From: Anaerolineales bacterium
Lineage (GTDB): Bacteria; Chloroflexota; Anaerolineae; Anaerolineales; UBA11579
DNA: 64,000 bases
Reading direction: 5' to 3'
Assembly (NCBI GenBank): GCA_026129335.1
Contig: JAHCIH010000002.1
Coordinates: forward strand, 1-64,000
Under the pieces are notes generated by a model, which searched no databases, had not been told where the DNA came from, and saw only the letters and a list, made by a program, of their open reading frames with translations. Below, piece by piece: positions 54,680 through 63,395 of the stretch; position 1 is the stretch's first letter; each line of letters begins with the position of its first letter. A program made the position numbers and the translations under genes.

Positions 54680-57211
54680 CTAGGCGCGCAGCTTGGCGCC
54701 CAATTCCTGCTCCAGGCGTTTGACGATGCGGTGGCGCATCTTGGACACGTCCTCGTCGGTGAGCGTGCGCTCGGCGTCCTGGTAGGTGAGCTGGTAAGCC
54801 AGGCTCTTCTTGCCCGCGCCGATCTGCTCGCCGCGATAGACGTCGAACAGCTGCAGGTCGCTGAGCATCTTGCCTCCCGTCTGGCGGATCAGCGCCTCGA
54901 TCTGGCCGGCAGCTACGGTCTCGTCGACCACAAAGGCCATGTCCTCCAGCACCGGCGGGTAGGCAGGCACGCCGCGGCTGTCGAATCGGGCAAGTACCAG
55001 GGAGTAGATGGCGTCCAAGTTCAAGGCGGCGGCCTGCACAGGATGCCCGCCCAAGTCGTACTGCGCCTGCACCTGCGGGTGCAGTTCACCGAAGACACCG
55101 AGTTGCTGTTCGCCGGCCAGCACCCGGGCGGACTTGCCCGGATGGAACGCGGGGTGCTGCGCGGGTTCAAAGGCCAGCCCGTCCACTCCAAGGCCACTCA
55201 GCAGGGCGGTCACTACACCTTTGACATCGTAGAAATCCAGCGCGCCAACATCGCCACCCTGCCAGTGGCCCGGCTGCCGCGGGCCGCGCAGGGCCAGCAC
55301 CAGTCGCTGCAGCTCGTCGGGCAGCGGGCCAGCCTCCGAGGCATGGAAGACCGGCCCGATTTCAAAGAAGCCAAGCCGCTCGCGGATGTTGGCGTTGCGC
55401 TCCACGATTTCCAGCACCGAGGCCAGCAGGCTCTTGCGCAGCACGGTACGCTCCTGCGAAATGGGGTTACTGAGCTGCGTGTACGGCTTGTCATCCGGCG
55501 GCGTGCCGACGGGCAAGCGGCGCGTCTCCTGCTCCGGGCTGGTCAGGCGATAGGTCATCACTTCCTGCAGGCCCAGGCGGGCCAGCAGGTCGCGGATGCG
55601 CTCCTCGATTTCCAAGGTGCGGTTGCCGCGTTGAGGCGGTAGGTCGTCGCCCAACCGCGTGGCCGGGATGTTCTCGTAGCCATAGATGCGGGCCACTTCT
55701 TCCATCAAGTCGGCTTTGCCGATGACTCCTTCGCCGATATCCAGGCGATGGTCCGGCGTGGTCACCGTCAGGGCGTCGCCTTTGGCTTTCACCTCGAATC
55801 CCAGCCGCCCCAGGATGTCGCTGAGTTGCTCAGTGGACAGCTCCACACCCAGCCAGCGCAGCGCATCCCCCGGGCCGATCTCGACGACGCTGGGCTGCGG
55901 CGGCAGCGGATACTCGTCCACCAACCCCTGCGCCACGCTGCCGCTGGCCCACTGGCGCATCAGCTCCAGCCCGCGGTTGACGCCGCGCTCGGCCATCGCC
56001 GGGTGCACGCCACGCGAGAAGCGGTAGCCCGCCTCGGAAGCGAGCCGCTGGGCGTTGAGCGTCTTGCGGATGTTGATGAAATTCCAGGCCGCGCCTTCCA
56101 ACAACACGTTGCGGGTGCTCGCGGTGACTTCGCTCTCCAAACCGCCCATCACGCCCCCCAGCGAGAGCGAGCCGGCGCTGTCGCAGACTAGCACGGTGAA
56201 ATCGTCCAGTTGGCGCTCGACGCCGTCCAGCGTGGTAAGGGTTTCCTTTTTCTTGGCCCGGCGGGTGCTGATCACCGGTGGCTTACCCTTGGCGCGCTGC
56301 ACCAGTACGTCGTAATCAAAGGCGTGCAGCGGCTCGCCCAACTCCAGCATGGCGTAGTTGGTGGCATCTACCACATTGTTGATCGGGCGCATCCCTGCCA
56401 GGGTCAGCCGGCGGCGCACCCATTCGGGGCTGGGCTTGATTTCGATATCGCGTATCATGCCCAGCACAAAGCGCGGGTTGAGCTCGGGCTCGCTGATCTC
56501 GATGCGCGCCGCGCCCTCGATTTTCGGCCCGTCGGCCTGCACCTCCAGCGGCATCGGCTTCAGTGGCCGGCCCAGCAGAGCGGAGGCCTCGCGGGCCACG
56601 CCATAGATGTTGGCGTTGCGGGCAATGTTGGGCGTGATAGCGATGTCGAACACCGCGTCGCCCAGCACATCGGCCAACGGCGTGCCCGCCGCGGCGTCGG
56701 TCTCCAGGAACAAGACGCCTTCGTGTTCCTCGGAAATGCCAAGTTCCTTCTCGGAGCAAACCATCGAATAAGACTCGACGCCGCGGATCTTGGTACGCTT
56801 CAGGGTCGTCTTGTGGGATCCGGCCTGGTGGCCGTCGTAAATCTCAGCGCCCTCTTTGGCGTAGGCCACCTTGATCGGCGGCTTCAACTCGCCCTGGCCT
56901 TTGTACTCGAATAGGTTGGGCGCGCCGGTGAGCACGCTGTGCTCCTTTTCGCCGTCATACAGGCGGCAGAGCACCAGGCGGTCGGCATCCGGGTGCGGGC
57001 CGACTTCACGGATATCAGCCACCACGATTTTCTCGCGGTCCCAGGCCAGGCCGCTCAGTTTGGACAGCTGCTGCCCGCTGGGGATGGGCAGGCCGATGTA
57101 GCGGATCTCTTCCACTTCCAGCCCGGCCATCGTCAGGGTGTGGGCCAGGTGTTCAATGGAAACGCCGTCCAAATCAACGAAGTCTTTGAGCCAGGAAATC
57201 GGTACTTTCAT
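54680..57211 (-). CDS. pheT: Phenylalanine--tRNA ligase beta subunit
   Basis: An 843-residue beta chain of the (alpha-beta)2 enzyme that charges tRNA-Phe. The EMAP-like tRNA-binding domain is at ~40-155 (VVADIREVGPHPDADRLVLC). The B3/4 editing domain follows (SLSLGGVMGGLESEVTAST), then B5 (GDALRWLGVELSTEQLSDIL), a core catalytic-like domain, and the C-terminal anticodon-binding FDX-ACB domain (~755-843; VLEDMAFVVDETVAAGQ). Full length. Its ATG overlaps the pheS stop (ATGA). Confidence 0.95.
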   Translation of the reverse strand: MKVPISWLKDFVDLDGVSIEHLAHTLTMAGLEVEEIRYIGLPIPSGQQLSKLSGLAWDREKIVVADIREVGPHPDADRLVLCRLYDGEKEHSVLTGAPNLFEYKGQGELKPPIKVAYAKEGAEIYDGHQAGSHKTTLKRTKIRGVESYSMVCSEKELGISEEHEGVLFLETDAAAGTPLADVLGDAVFDIAITPNIARNANIYGVAREASALLGRPLKPMPLEVQADGPKIEGAARIEISEPELNPRFVLGMIRDIEIKPSPEWVRRRLTLAGMRPINNVVDATNYAMLELGEPLHAFDYDVLVQRAKGKPPVISTRRAKKKETLTTLDGVERQLDDFTVLVCDSAGSLSLGGVMGGLESEVTASTRNVLLEGAAWNFINIRKTLNAQRLASEAGYRFSRGVHPAMAERGVNRGLELMRQWASGSVAQGLVDEYPLPPQPSVVEIGPGDALRWLGVELSTEQLSDILGRLGFEVKAKGDALTVTTPDHRLDIGEGVIGKADLMEEVARIYGYENIPATRLGDDLPPQRGNRTLEIEERIRDLLARLGLQEVMTYRLTSPEQETRRLPVGTPPDDKPYTQLSNPISQERTVLRKSLLASVLEIVERNANIRERLGFFEIGPVFHASEAGPLPDELQRLVLALRGPRQPGHWQGGDVGALDFYDVKGVVTALLSGLGVDGLAFEPAQHPAFHPGKSARVLAGEQQLGVFGELHPQVQAQYDLGGHPVQAAALNLDAIYSLVLARFDSRGVPAYPPVLEDMAFVVDETVAAGQIEALIRQTGGKMLSDLQLFDVYRGEQIGAGKKSLAYQLTYQDAERTLTDEDVSKMRHRIVKRLEQELGAKLRA

Positions 57212-58266
57212 GAGAACTGCTCCAAAAATCGCAAGTCATTGCGCCAGAAATTGCGGATGTCTTCAATGCGGTAGCGCAGCATGGTCAGGCGCTCCGGCCC
57301 CATGCCGAAGGCGAAGCCGGTGTAGCGCTCGGGGTCGTAGCCGCCGTTGCGCAGCACATTGGGGTGCACCATGCCGCTGCCCAAAATCTCCAGCCAGCCG
57401 CTGTGCTTGCACACCGAGCAGCCTCCGCCGCCGCAGACGAAGCACTCCACGTCCATCTCGGCGCTGGGTTCAGTGAATGGGAAGTGTGAGGCACGGAAGC
57501 GCGTGCGCACATCCGCGTCGAAGAAGCGCCGCGCAAAGTCGGTCAGCGTGCCTTTCAGGTCGCCGAAGGTGATGTCGGCGCCCACGGCCAGCCCTTCGAC
57601 TTGGGTGAACTGCACCTCAGAGCGGGCGCTGACCTGCTCGTAGCGGTAACACATGCCCGGCAGTACGATGCGCACCGGCGGCGGATTGTCCGGGGCTTCG
57701 GCGGCGAACTCGCGCATGGCGTGAATCTGCCCCGCCGAGGTGTGCGTGCGCAGCAGCAGCGGGTTGTCTGCGCTGCCGCCTTCGACATAGAAGGAGTCTT
57801 GCATTTCGCGCGCCGGATGGTTGGGCGGGAAGTTGAGTAGCAGGAAGTTGTATTCGTCAGTCTCCACATCCCGCGAGCGATAGACCTGGAAGCCCATCTC
57901 GGCAAAAATGACGTTGATGCGCCGCAGGGTCTGTGAGATGGGATGCAAGCGGCCCAGCGGCAGCTTGCGCCCGGGCAAGGTCACATCCAGGCGCTCCGTC
58001 TCCAGCGAGCGCTGTAACTGATCGGCTTGCAGAGCCGCCTTGCGCTCTTCGTAGGCGGCTTCCAGCGCCTGCTTGACCTGGTTGATTTTCTGGCCGGCTG
58101 CCGGGCGCTCCTCGGCGCTCAGGCTGCCCAGCTGCTTCACGCTCTGGGTCAGCAGGGCGTTGCGACCCAGGTAGCGACTGCGCCACTCGTCCAGGGCGGC
58201 TTGGTCGGCCACCTGTTTCGCGGCGGCCAGCGCTTCTTGGTGGATGTTGTCCAATTCTGCTAGCAT
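57208..58266 (-). CDS. pheS: Phenylalanine--tRNA ligase alpha subunit
   Basis: A 352-residue class II aminoacyl-tRNA synthetase. N-terminal coiled coil at ~1-85. Motif 2 is at RIVLPGMCYRYE. Further core segments are HPAREMQDSFYVEGG, HTSAGQIHAMREF, and motif 3 at FAFGMGPERLTMLRYRIEDI. GAGGAG lies 6 nt before the ATG. Regulated by the T-box leader directly upstream. Confidence 0.95.
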   Translation of the reverse strand: MLAELDNIHQEALAAAKQVADQAALDEWRSRYLGRNALLTQSVKQLGSLSAEERPAAGQKINQVKQALEAAYEERKAALQADQLQRSLETERLDVTLPGRKLPLGRLHPISQTLRRINVIFAEMGFQVYRSRDVETDEYNFLLLNFPPNHPAREMQDSFYVEGGSADNPLLLRTHTSAGQIHAMREFAAEAPDNPPPVRIVLPGMCYRYEQVSARSEVQFTQVEGLAVGADITFGDLKGTLTDFARRFFDADVRTRFRASHFPFTEPSAEMDVECFVCGGGGCSVCKHSGWLEILGSGMVHPNVLRNGGYDPERYTGFAFGMGPERLTMLRYRIEDIRNFWRNDLRFLEQFS

Positions 58267-58278
58267 CGCTTCTCCTCG

Positions 58279-58575
58279 TTAAAAACAAAAACTCTCGTCC
58301 ATCTCGGGACGAGAGCGCAGCTCCCGCGGTACCACCCAATTTGGCCGCTTGTCCTCAGACAAGCAACCCTCTCAGCCCAACAGCCTCGCGGCGATTGGTG
58401 GTTCGGGTAACGTCGAACGGACGGCCCAGGCTACTAGACTGCGGCTTTGCAGTAATTCACCCGGGCAGCTCGAGAGGGAACTTCGGCTGCTTTTCACAGA
58501 GCGGGGGTTGCAGTCCGGTGTCCCCGCCTCCCTGGCGGCTTCCAGCAGCGTACTTTCCTCTGTCTTCGCCTGTAG
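58279..58575 (-). promoter_or_regulatory. T-box leader of pheST
   Basis: About 295 nt of leader on the minus strand. An AGTA motif lies in the 5' part of stem I (AAAGTACGC). GAAGTTCCC near 58475-58483 offers a UUC (Phe) specifier, and the strong T-box sequence GGGTGGTACCGCGGG lies at 58323-58337. Uncharged tRNA-Phe (ACCA end) would pair with the TGGT of the T-box and prevent the terminator that follows. Confidence 0.93.
58281..58315 (-). terminator. T-box-controlled terminator
   Basis: Stem CTCTCGTCC/GGACGAGAG with a 6-nt loop, followed by TTTTTGTTTTT on the minus strand. It overlaps the antiterminator region in the usual way. Confidence 0.9.
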
Positions 58576-58580
58576 GTGTA

Positions 58581-58609
58581 ATTATCCGCAAAAAGCAAGT
58601 GGCTGTCAA
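58581..58609 (-). promoter_or_regulatory. Consensus sigma-70-type promoter of pheST
   Basis: TTGACA (58604-58609), 17-nt spacer and GATAAT (58581-58586) on the minus strand, just ahead of the T-box stem I. It starts 10 nt downstream of the stop of the oxidoreductase gene. Confidence 0.85.
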
Positions 58610-58618
58610 CCCGCAGGA

Positions 58619-59563
58619 TTAGAACTGCAGCAAGACATTCCCACTTTTGCCCTCATCTACATGCTGATGGGCTTTGACCACATTCTCAAAGGGATACACC
58701 TCTTCGTTGACCACTTTGAGCGCCTTGCTCTCCACCAAGGAAAGCAGGTAAGCGATGTTTTCCTTGCGCTCCGGGGCGCCGTCGCCGATCAGCTGTTTGT
58801 CTATCAGGCTGCGAAGCAGTTCGGGGAGACCGCCCGCGATGAGGACCAACTTGCCCTGCGGTTTCAGCAAGGCTTTGCCTTGTGAAACCGAAAGTCGTCC
58901 GCTGGTGTCCAGCACCAGGTCGTATACGCCGCCGGCTGTCTCCTTCGTATAGTCGACCACGCGATCGGCACCCAGCCTGGCGACAAAGTCGGTTTTTCCG
59001 GGGCGAGTGGCGGCAGTCACCTTGGCGCCGAGGTGCTTGGCGAGTTGCACTGCATTGCTCCCCACCGCGCCCGAAGCGCCATGAATGAGTACCTGTTGGC
59101 CGGGGCCAATCTGGCCCTTGTCGCGCAGGAAGTACAGCGCAGTGGTGCCGCCGAAGAGGACGCCGGCAGCGTCTTGGTGACTGACTGCTTTGGGTTTCTT
59201 GACAACGGCTTTGTTCTGAGAGATGACCAGGTATTCGGCATGCGTACCCATCTGAGTACCGGTCATGCCGCAGACCTCGTCGCCAACTTGAAACTCGGTT
59301 ACGTTGGCGCCGGCCGCCTCCACCACGCCGGAAAAGGTGTTCCCCAGCACGGCGTTCCTGGGTTTGGAATAACCAAAAGCCAAACGGGCCAACAAACCAA
59401 AACCCTTGGGAAAGCGAGCCGCGCGGATGCGTACATCCGCGGCAGTCACTGCGCTGGAATGTATTCTCACGAGAATTTCGTCGTCTTTGGGTTGAGGTTG
59501 GGCGACCTCTTGAATGGTGACGACTTCCGGCGAACCATATTGGGTTACATGGGCAGCTTTCAT
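58619..59563 (-). CDS. NAD(P)-dependent alcohol dehydrogenase / quinone oxidoreductase (MDR family)
   Basis: A 314-residue medium-chain reductase. GroES-like domain at ~1-110 (GNTFSGVVEAAGANVTEFQV cut short here, GDEVCGM) and Rossmann domain with HGASGAVGSNAVQLAKHLGA for NADPH. The structural and catalytic zinc ligands of alcohol dehydrogenases are absent, so it fits the zeta-crystallin/QOR or enoyl reductase-like group; the substrate is unknown. ATG 59563 lies 7 nt after a TACGAT box. It is divergent to the PpiC-type gene. Confidence 0.88.
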   Translation of the reverse strand: MKAAHVTQYGSPEVVTIQEVAQPQPKDDEILVRIHSSAVTAADVRIRAARFPKGFGLLARLAFGYSKPRNAVLGNTFSGVVEAAGANVTEFQVGDEVCGMTGTQMGTHAEYLVISQNKAVVKKPKAVSHQDAAGVLFGGTTALYFLRDKGQIGPGQQVLIHGASGAVGSNAVQLAKHLGAKVTAATRPGKTDFVARLGADRVVDYTKETAGGVYDLVLDTSGRLSVSQGKALLKPQGKLVLIAGGLPELLRSLIDKQLIGDGAPERKENIAYLLSLVESKALKVVNEEVYPFENVVKAHQHVDEGKSGNVLLQF

Positions 59564-59635
59564 GGGCGAAATCGTAGCACGCCACTTGCCAACCATTGTT
59601 AATGCCTTGTAAAGGATGTACAAATTCGTGGAGTA

Positions 59636-59641
59636 TATAAT
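59636..59641 (+). promoter_or_regulatory. -10 box (TATAAT) directly before the PpiC-type gene
   Basis: TATAAT ends 8 nt before ATG 59650. It supports this start over the in-frame TTG at 59641, which overlaps the box. Confidence 0.5.
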
Positions 59642-59649
59642 TGCCGGCG

Positions 59650-60534
59650 ATGATCCTCCGCCAACTCACAGCCATCCTCCTCTGCAGCCTCCTCCTAGTC
59701 GCCTGCGGCGCCCCGCCGCCGGCTGCCGTACAGGAAACCGCCGCCAGCCTGCCCGAGCCGGAGCAGCCCGGCGTCACCCCTTCCGCGCCAGTGGCGTTGG
59801 TGAATGGCGAAGCCATCACCAACGACAGCTACGATCTGCATCGGACCCAGTTCCAGGCCGCCCAGAGCCAGTTTGGCACACTTCTGGCAACAGAGGATGT
59901 GCAGCAGACCGTCCTGGACGACTTGGTTAACCGGTTGCTGCTGGCCCAGGGAGCCCGCGCCCAGGGCTATACGCTGGACGATACAACGCTGGAGCAACGC
60001 TTGAGCGCGGCCATCGAGGCTGCCGGCGGCCAGGGCGCCTTCGAGGCCTGGCTGGACGAGCATGGCTACACTGCGGCATTGTTCCGCGAGGAGCTGGCCT
60101 TGGAGATCGAGGCAGGCTGGATGCGGGACGAAATCACTGCCGCCGTGCCGCCAACCGCCGAGCAGGTGCTGGCCCGCCAGGTGCTGCTGCCGGACAGGTT
60201 CTCCGCCGAACGGCTGCAAGGCCAGCTGCAGGGCGGCACCACGTTCCAGCAAATCGTCAACAACAACGACGGCCAGGGGCTGGGCTACCTGGGCTGGTTC
60301 CCGCGGGGGTATCTGCTGCAACCCGCAGTGGAGGAAGCCGCCTTCGGCCTGCAGCCCGGGCAGGTCAGCCTGGTGGTGGAAACCCAGCTGGGCTTCCACC
60401 TCATCGAGGTGATGGACCGCCAGCCCGACCGGCCGCTGACGCCGCGAGCCCGCCAGGCGCTGCAAACCCTGGCGCTGCAAAACTGGCTCAGCGAGCAGCG
60501 CGGTCAGGCCCACGTGGAAATTTTGCTGCCCTAA
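59650..60534 (+). CDS. PpiC/SurA-like peptidyl-prolyl isomerase lipoprotein
   Basis: A 294-residue exported foldase. The signal ends in lipobox LLLVAC (Cys near residue 18). A SurA_N-like helical chaperone part covers ~40-165 (ALVNGEAITNDSYDLHRTQF, LDDLVNRLLLAQGARAQ). A parvulin (PpiC) domain at ~170-265 has the core YLGWFPRGYLLQPAVEEAAF and TQLGFHLIEVMDR. It helps fold extracytoplasmic proteins, like PrsA. The downstream membrane protein starts 35 nt later and has its own -10 box. Confidence 0.9.
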   Translation: MILRQLTAILLCSLLLVACGAPPPAAVQETAASLPEPEQPGVTPSAPVALVNGEAITNDSYDLHRTQFQAAQSQFGTLLATEDVQQTVLDDLVNRLLLAQGARAQGYTLDDTTLEQRLSAAIEAAGGQGAFEAWLDEHGYTAALFREELALEIEAGWMRDEITAAVPPTAEQVLARQVLLPDRFSAERLQGQLQGGTTFQQIVNNNDGQGLGYLGWFPRGYLLQPAVEEAAFGLQPGQVSLVVETQLGFHLIEVMDRQPDRPLTPRARQALQTLALQNWLSEQRGQAHVEILLP

Positions 60535-60569
60535 TTCTGGCTTGGGTCTAGAATTGGGGGAACGGAGCG

Positions 60570-61235
60570 ATGATGGACGAGTTCGATTTCAAAGACATCC
60601 CTGAAAAGAAGCCTTTCCGCCTCGGGGCGGCGTTGCTCAACTGCGCCAGCCTGTTCCTCACTCTGGGCGCATTGGCGGTCATCGGTTTTTACGCACTCAT
60701 CTTCCTGAATCCCAACAGCGAATTCAACCCCCTGCCGCCGGCGCCGGTGGCGCCCACCCAGGCGCCCACCCTCGCCCCTGCTGAACCGACCCCAGAGCCG
60801 CAGCCGACAGCCACCCCGGAAGCAGAACCCACCGCCACACCGCAACCGGTGATCAGCTTCGGGCTGCAGCCGGGCGACAATCCCAGCTTTTTGAACTCGA
60901 CCATCTTCTATCCTGAGCGAGAGTGCAATTTTATGGCCGTGGCCGGGCAAGTCTTTGAGGAAGGTGGCCCGATAGCCGGCCTGCAGGTGCGCGTTACAGG
61001 CAGCCTGAACGGCGAACCGGTGGACAAAACCGGCCTGACCGGGGCGGCTTCCCAATACGGTGGTGGGCAGTACTACGAAGTGCAGCTGGCCGACCAGCCC
61101 ATCGCCTCCAGCAACGCCCTACAGGTGACCCTGCTGGATGCCGAAGGCCAGCCCATCTCCGCGGCGCACAGCTTCAGCACCTCGGCCAGCTGCGAAGAAA
61201 ACCTGGTAATGATCAACTTCACCAGGCTGCCTTAA
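60570..61235 (+). CDS. Membrane-anchored protein with Pro/Thr-rich stalk
   Basis: A 221-residue protein: cytoplasmic head (DEFDFKDIPEKKPF), one helix (~18-47), a ~45-residue P/T/A/E-rich stalk and a ~125-residue outer domain (IFYPERECNFMAVAGQVFEE cut here, GGGQYYEVQLADQP, ending in a conserved-looking SASCEENLVMINF). The two Cys may form a disulfide. The outer domain resembles an Ig/Cna-like sandwich but I cannot name it. TAGAAT lies at 60548. The gene ends at a long palindromic terminator. Confidence 0.7.
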   Translation: MMDEFDFKDIPEKKPFRLGAALLNCASLFLTLGALAVIGFYALIFLNPNSEFNPLPPAPVAPTQAPTLAPAEPTPEPQPTATPEAEPTATPQPVISFGLQPGDNPSFLNSTIFYPERECNFMAVAGQVFEEGGPIAGLQVRVTGSLNGEPVDKTGLTGAASQYGGGQYYEVQLADQPIASSNALQVTLLDAEGQPISAAHSFSTSASCEENLVMINFTRLP

Positions 61236-61259
61236 ACAAAGAAACAGCCACAAGGCACG

Positions 61260-61310
61260 AAGCACACAAAGAAAGAGCACAAAGTTTTTGTGCTCTTTCT
61301 TTGTGTGCTT
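61260..61310. terminator. 24-bp perfect stem of the CCACAAAG-type repeat family
   Basis: AAGCACACAAAGAAAGAGCACAAA (24 nt) pairs perfectly with its reverse complement after a 3-nt loop, between convergent genes. A's precede and T's occur within the 3' arm, so it is a likely bidirectional terminator. Its wording matches the repeats near 14690 and 16568. Confidence 0.7.
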
Positions 61311-61326
61311 GTGGGTTAACCGCGAG

Positions 61327-62505
61327 TTACGCTAGCGCCTTGCGCACTTCCTCGCAGACCAGGTCCACTTCGGCCTCAGTCATCACGCCGGAGAAAGGCA
61401 GCGCCAGGCCACGGGCGCCCAGGTCCTCGGTGACCGGGAAGTCGCCGGGCTGGTAGCCGAAGCGCTCGACCATGAACGGCTGCAAATGGATGGGGGCGAA
61501 ATACGGCCGGCTGGGTACCCCCGCCGCCAATAGGCGCCTGGCAAATTCTTCGCGGTTCACGCCGGCGGCCACGCGCACCACATAGACGAACCAGCTCATC
61601 CGCGTCGTATCCGGCCCCACGTATTGCACCTCCAGGCCCGCCTGACCTTCCAGCCGCTGCTGGTACCAGGCGGCCACCTGCTCGCGGCGGGCGAGCAAGT
61701 CCTCCAGCCGCCCCATCTGTACCCGGCCCAACGCGGCGCTCAACTCGGTGATGCGGTAGTTATAGCCCAGGTGCGTGTGCTGCAGCCAGGTGTCGCCCGG
61801 GGCGCGGCCCTGATTGCGCAAGGCGCGCATGAAATCGGCGGCCTCAGCATCGTCGGTGACCACGATGCCGCCTTCGCCAGTGGTGATTTGCTTATTCGGG
61901 TAAAAGGCGAATACGCCCATGTCGCCCAGCCGCCCGGCTGGCTGGCCGCGGTATTCGGCGCCCAGCGCCTCGCAGGAATCTTCGATGAGCGCCAGGCCGT
62001 GCTGCTCCGCCACCTCGCGGATGACGGCATAGTCCGCGGGTTGCCCGAAGACGTCCACGGCCAGGATGGCCTTGGCCGGGGTGGCCTGTGCGCCGCGGCG
62101 CGGCAGCCAGCGTTCAGCGGCGGCTCCGCCAGCCGCCAGGTCGGCGGCGGCCTGCGCCAGCGCCGCCGGGTCGAGGTTGCCGGTGCGCGCATCCACGTCG
62201 ACGAAGACAGGCACGGCCTGCTCGAAAAGCAGCACATTGCTGGATGAGACGAACGAGAAAGGCGTGGTCAGCACCAGGTCGCCGGGGCCAATGCCCGCGG
62301 CGCGCACGCAGAGGTGCAGTCCGGCTGTGCCGGAATTCACCGCCACGGCATGCTGCGCTCCACAAAACTGGCGCACCGCCTCTTCAAAAGCGCTAGTCTG
62401 CTCGCCCATGCTGAGCACGGGCGTGGCCAGCACCTCGGCCACGGCTTGCTGTTCAGCCGAGCCGATATCAGGTCGGGACATGGGGACGCGCAGTTCTTCG
62501 CTCAC
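61327..62505 (-). CDS. DegT/DnrJ/EryC1/StrS sugar aminotransferase
   Basis: A 392-residue PLP enzyme that aminates keto-sugars for envelope glycans. Motifs: SMGEQTSAFEEAVRQF, VNSGTAGLHLCVRAAG, LALIEDSCEALGAEY, and the PLP-Lys in FYPNKQITTGEGGIVV, with YNYRITELSAALG behind it. All catalytic positions are present. The start is GTG 62505 with GGAG 3 nt upstream (short); ATG 62481 is an alternative. It lies 24 nt after the DUF92 gene stop. Confidence 0.92.
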   Translation of the reverse strand: MSEELRVPMSRPDIGSAEQQAVAEVLATPVLSMGEQTSAFEEAVRQFCGAQHAVAVNSGTAGLHLCVRAAGIGPGDLVLTTPFSFVSSSNVLLFEQAVPVFVDVDARTGNLDPAALAQAAADLAAGGAAAERWLPRRGAQATPAKAILAVDVFGQPADYAVIREVAEQHGLALIEDSCEALGAEYRGQPAGRLGDMGVFAFYPNKQITTGEGGIVVTDDAEAADFMRALRNQGRAPGDTWLQHTHLGYNYRITELSAALGRVQMGRLEDLLARREQVAAWYQQRLEGQAGLEVQYVGPDTTRMSWFVYVVRVAAGVNREEFARRLLAAGVPSRPYFAPIHLQPFMVERFGYQPGDFPVTEDLGARGLALPFSGVMTEAEVDLVCEEVRKALA

Positions 62506-62529
62506 AGGCTCCTCGGCGGGGCGATTATC

Positions 62530-63360
62530 TCACAGCCACAACGTGGCCGCGCCGGAGGCCAGGAAGGCTCCGGCCAGCGTGCTAAGGAAGTTGACCCAAT
62601 CGTTGGACAGCCACTTCCAGCCCCGCTGCAGGCGCGTGGCCGCGCCGCAGCTGTGCACCGGGTGGCGTTCGGTTTCCTTCTTGCAATCGGGGCAGTAGTA
62701 CATCGCCTGCACCGTCGCGCCCAGATAGGAATCCACCAGGCTGCCCAGCAGCCCGGCAACCGCAACGACCAGCGCGGCCAGCGCCAGGTTGCCGCCCAGC
62801 AGCCAGCCAGCCAGCAGGCCGATGAGGGCGGCCGCGGCCAGCCCCACCAGGGTTCCCAGGCCGCTTACCGCGCCGGAAGCGCCGTGCGGGGCGGGCGCGC
62901 CGGTGGTCACCATGCGCGGCGGCGTGCGGCTGAGCACGCCCAGTTCCGTGGCCCAGGTATCCGCGTTGGCCGCCGCCAGCGCGGCGGCAAAGGCAACCCA
63001 GGCCACCGAGGTGTTCAGCCAGCCGGCCGCCCCGGCAACCAGGGCCAGCAGGGCTGCGCCGCCGTTGGCGGCCACTTGGGTCCAATCGCGCCGGCCGGTC
63101 TTGGAGAAATCCTCAGCCAGCTTGTGTTTGTGCCGGTTGAAAGTGCGCGACAGCAGGCTGGAGGAGGCAAAAAAGGCCACCAGCAAAATGGCGGCAGGCA
63201 ACCCGCCGAGCCCGTAAGTCAGCCCGCCGACCAAAGCGGCGGCGATGGCCCCACTGGAGCTCAGTGCGCCCAGCCGCCAGCCGGTGGCTGCCACCAAAGC
63301 AGCCAAGCCGAAGCCAACCAGGGTTTGGGTTGTGTCGAAGCCGAGGTGGAGGGTCAGCAT
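62530..63360 (-). CDS. DUF92 family membrane protein
   Basis: A 276-residue protein with 6-7 helices. The DUF92/TMEM19 signature is visible: LVGFGLAALVAATGWRLGAL, SSLLSRTFNRHKHKLAEDF, GRRDWTQVAANGGAALLAL, NADTWATELGVLS and GASGAVSGLGTLVG. A cytoplasmic insert with CPDCKK...HSCG may bind a metal. In plants and cyanobacteria relatives are phytyl-phosphate kinases (VTE6); other functions are unknown. The chosen ATG 63360 directly follows a DnaA-box-like TTATCCACA. Confidence 0.85.
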   Translation of the reverse strand: MLTLHLGFDTTQTLVGFGLAALVAATGWRLGALSSSGAIAAALVGGLTYGLGGLPAAILLVAFFASSSLLSRTFNRHKHKLAEDFSKTGRRDWTQVAANGGAALLALVAGAAGWLNTSVAWVAFAAALAAANADTWATELGVLSRTPPRMVTTGAPAPHGASGAVSGLGTLVGLAAAALIGLLAGWLLGGNLALAALVVAVAGLLGSLVDSYLGATVQAMYYCPDCKKETERHPVHSCGAATRLQRGWKWLSNDWVNFLSTLAGAFLASGAATLWL

Positions 63361-63361
63361 T

Positions 63362-63391
63362 TGTGGATAACTCTCATTTTCCTGTGGATAA
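63362..63391. promoter_or_regulatory. Two perfect DnaA boxes, 21 bp apart
   Basis: TGTGGATAA occurs at 63362-63370 and 63383-63391. This is the reverse complement of the TTATCCACA consensus. The 21-bp spacing places both on the same face of the helix. They fill the gap between the DUF92 start and the stop of the upstream gene. Confidence 0.6.
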
Positions 63392-63395
63392 GTGC

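Noticed and set aside
63362..63391. Replication origin at the DnaA-box pair
   Set aside because: Only two boxes, no AT-rich unwinding region and no dnaA/dnaN/gyr genes nearby.
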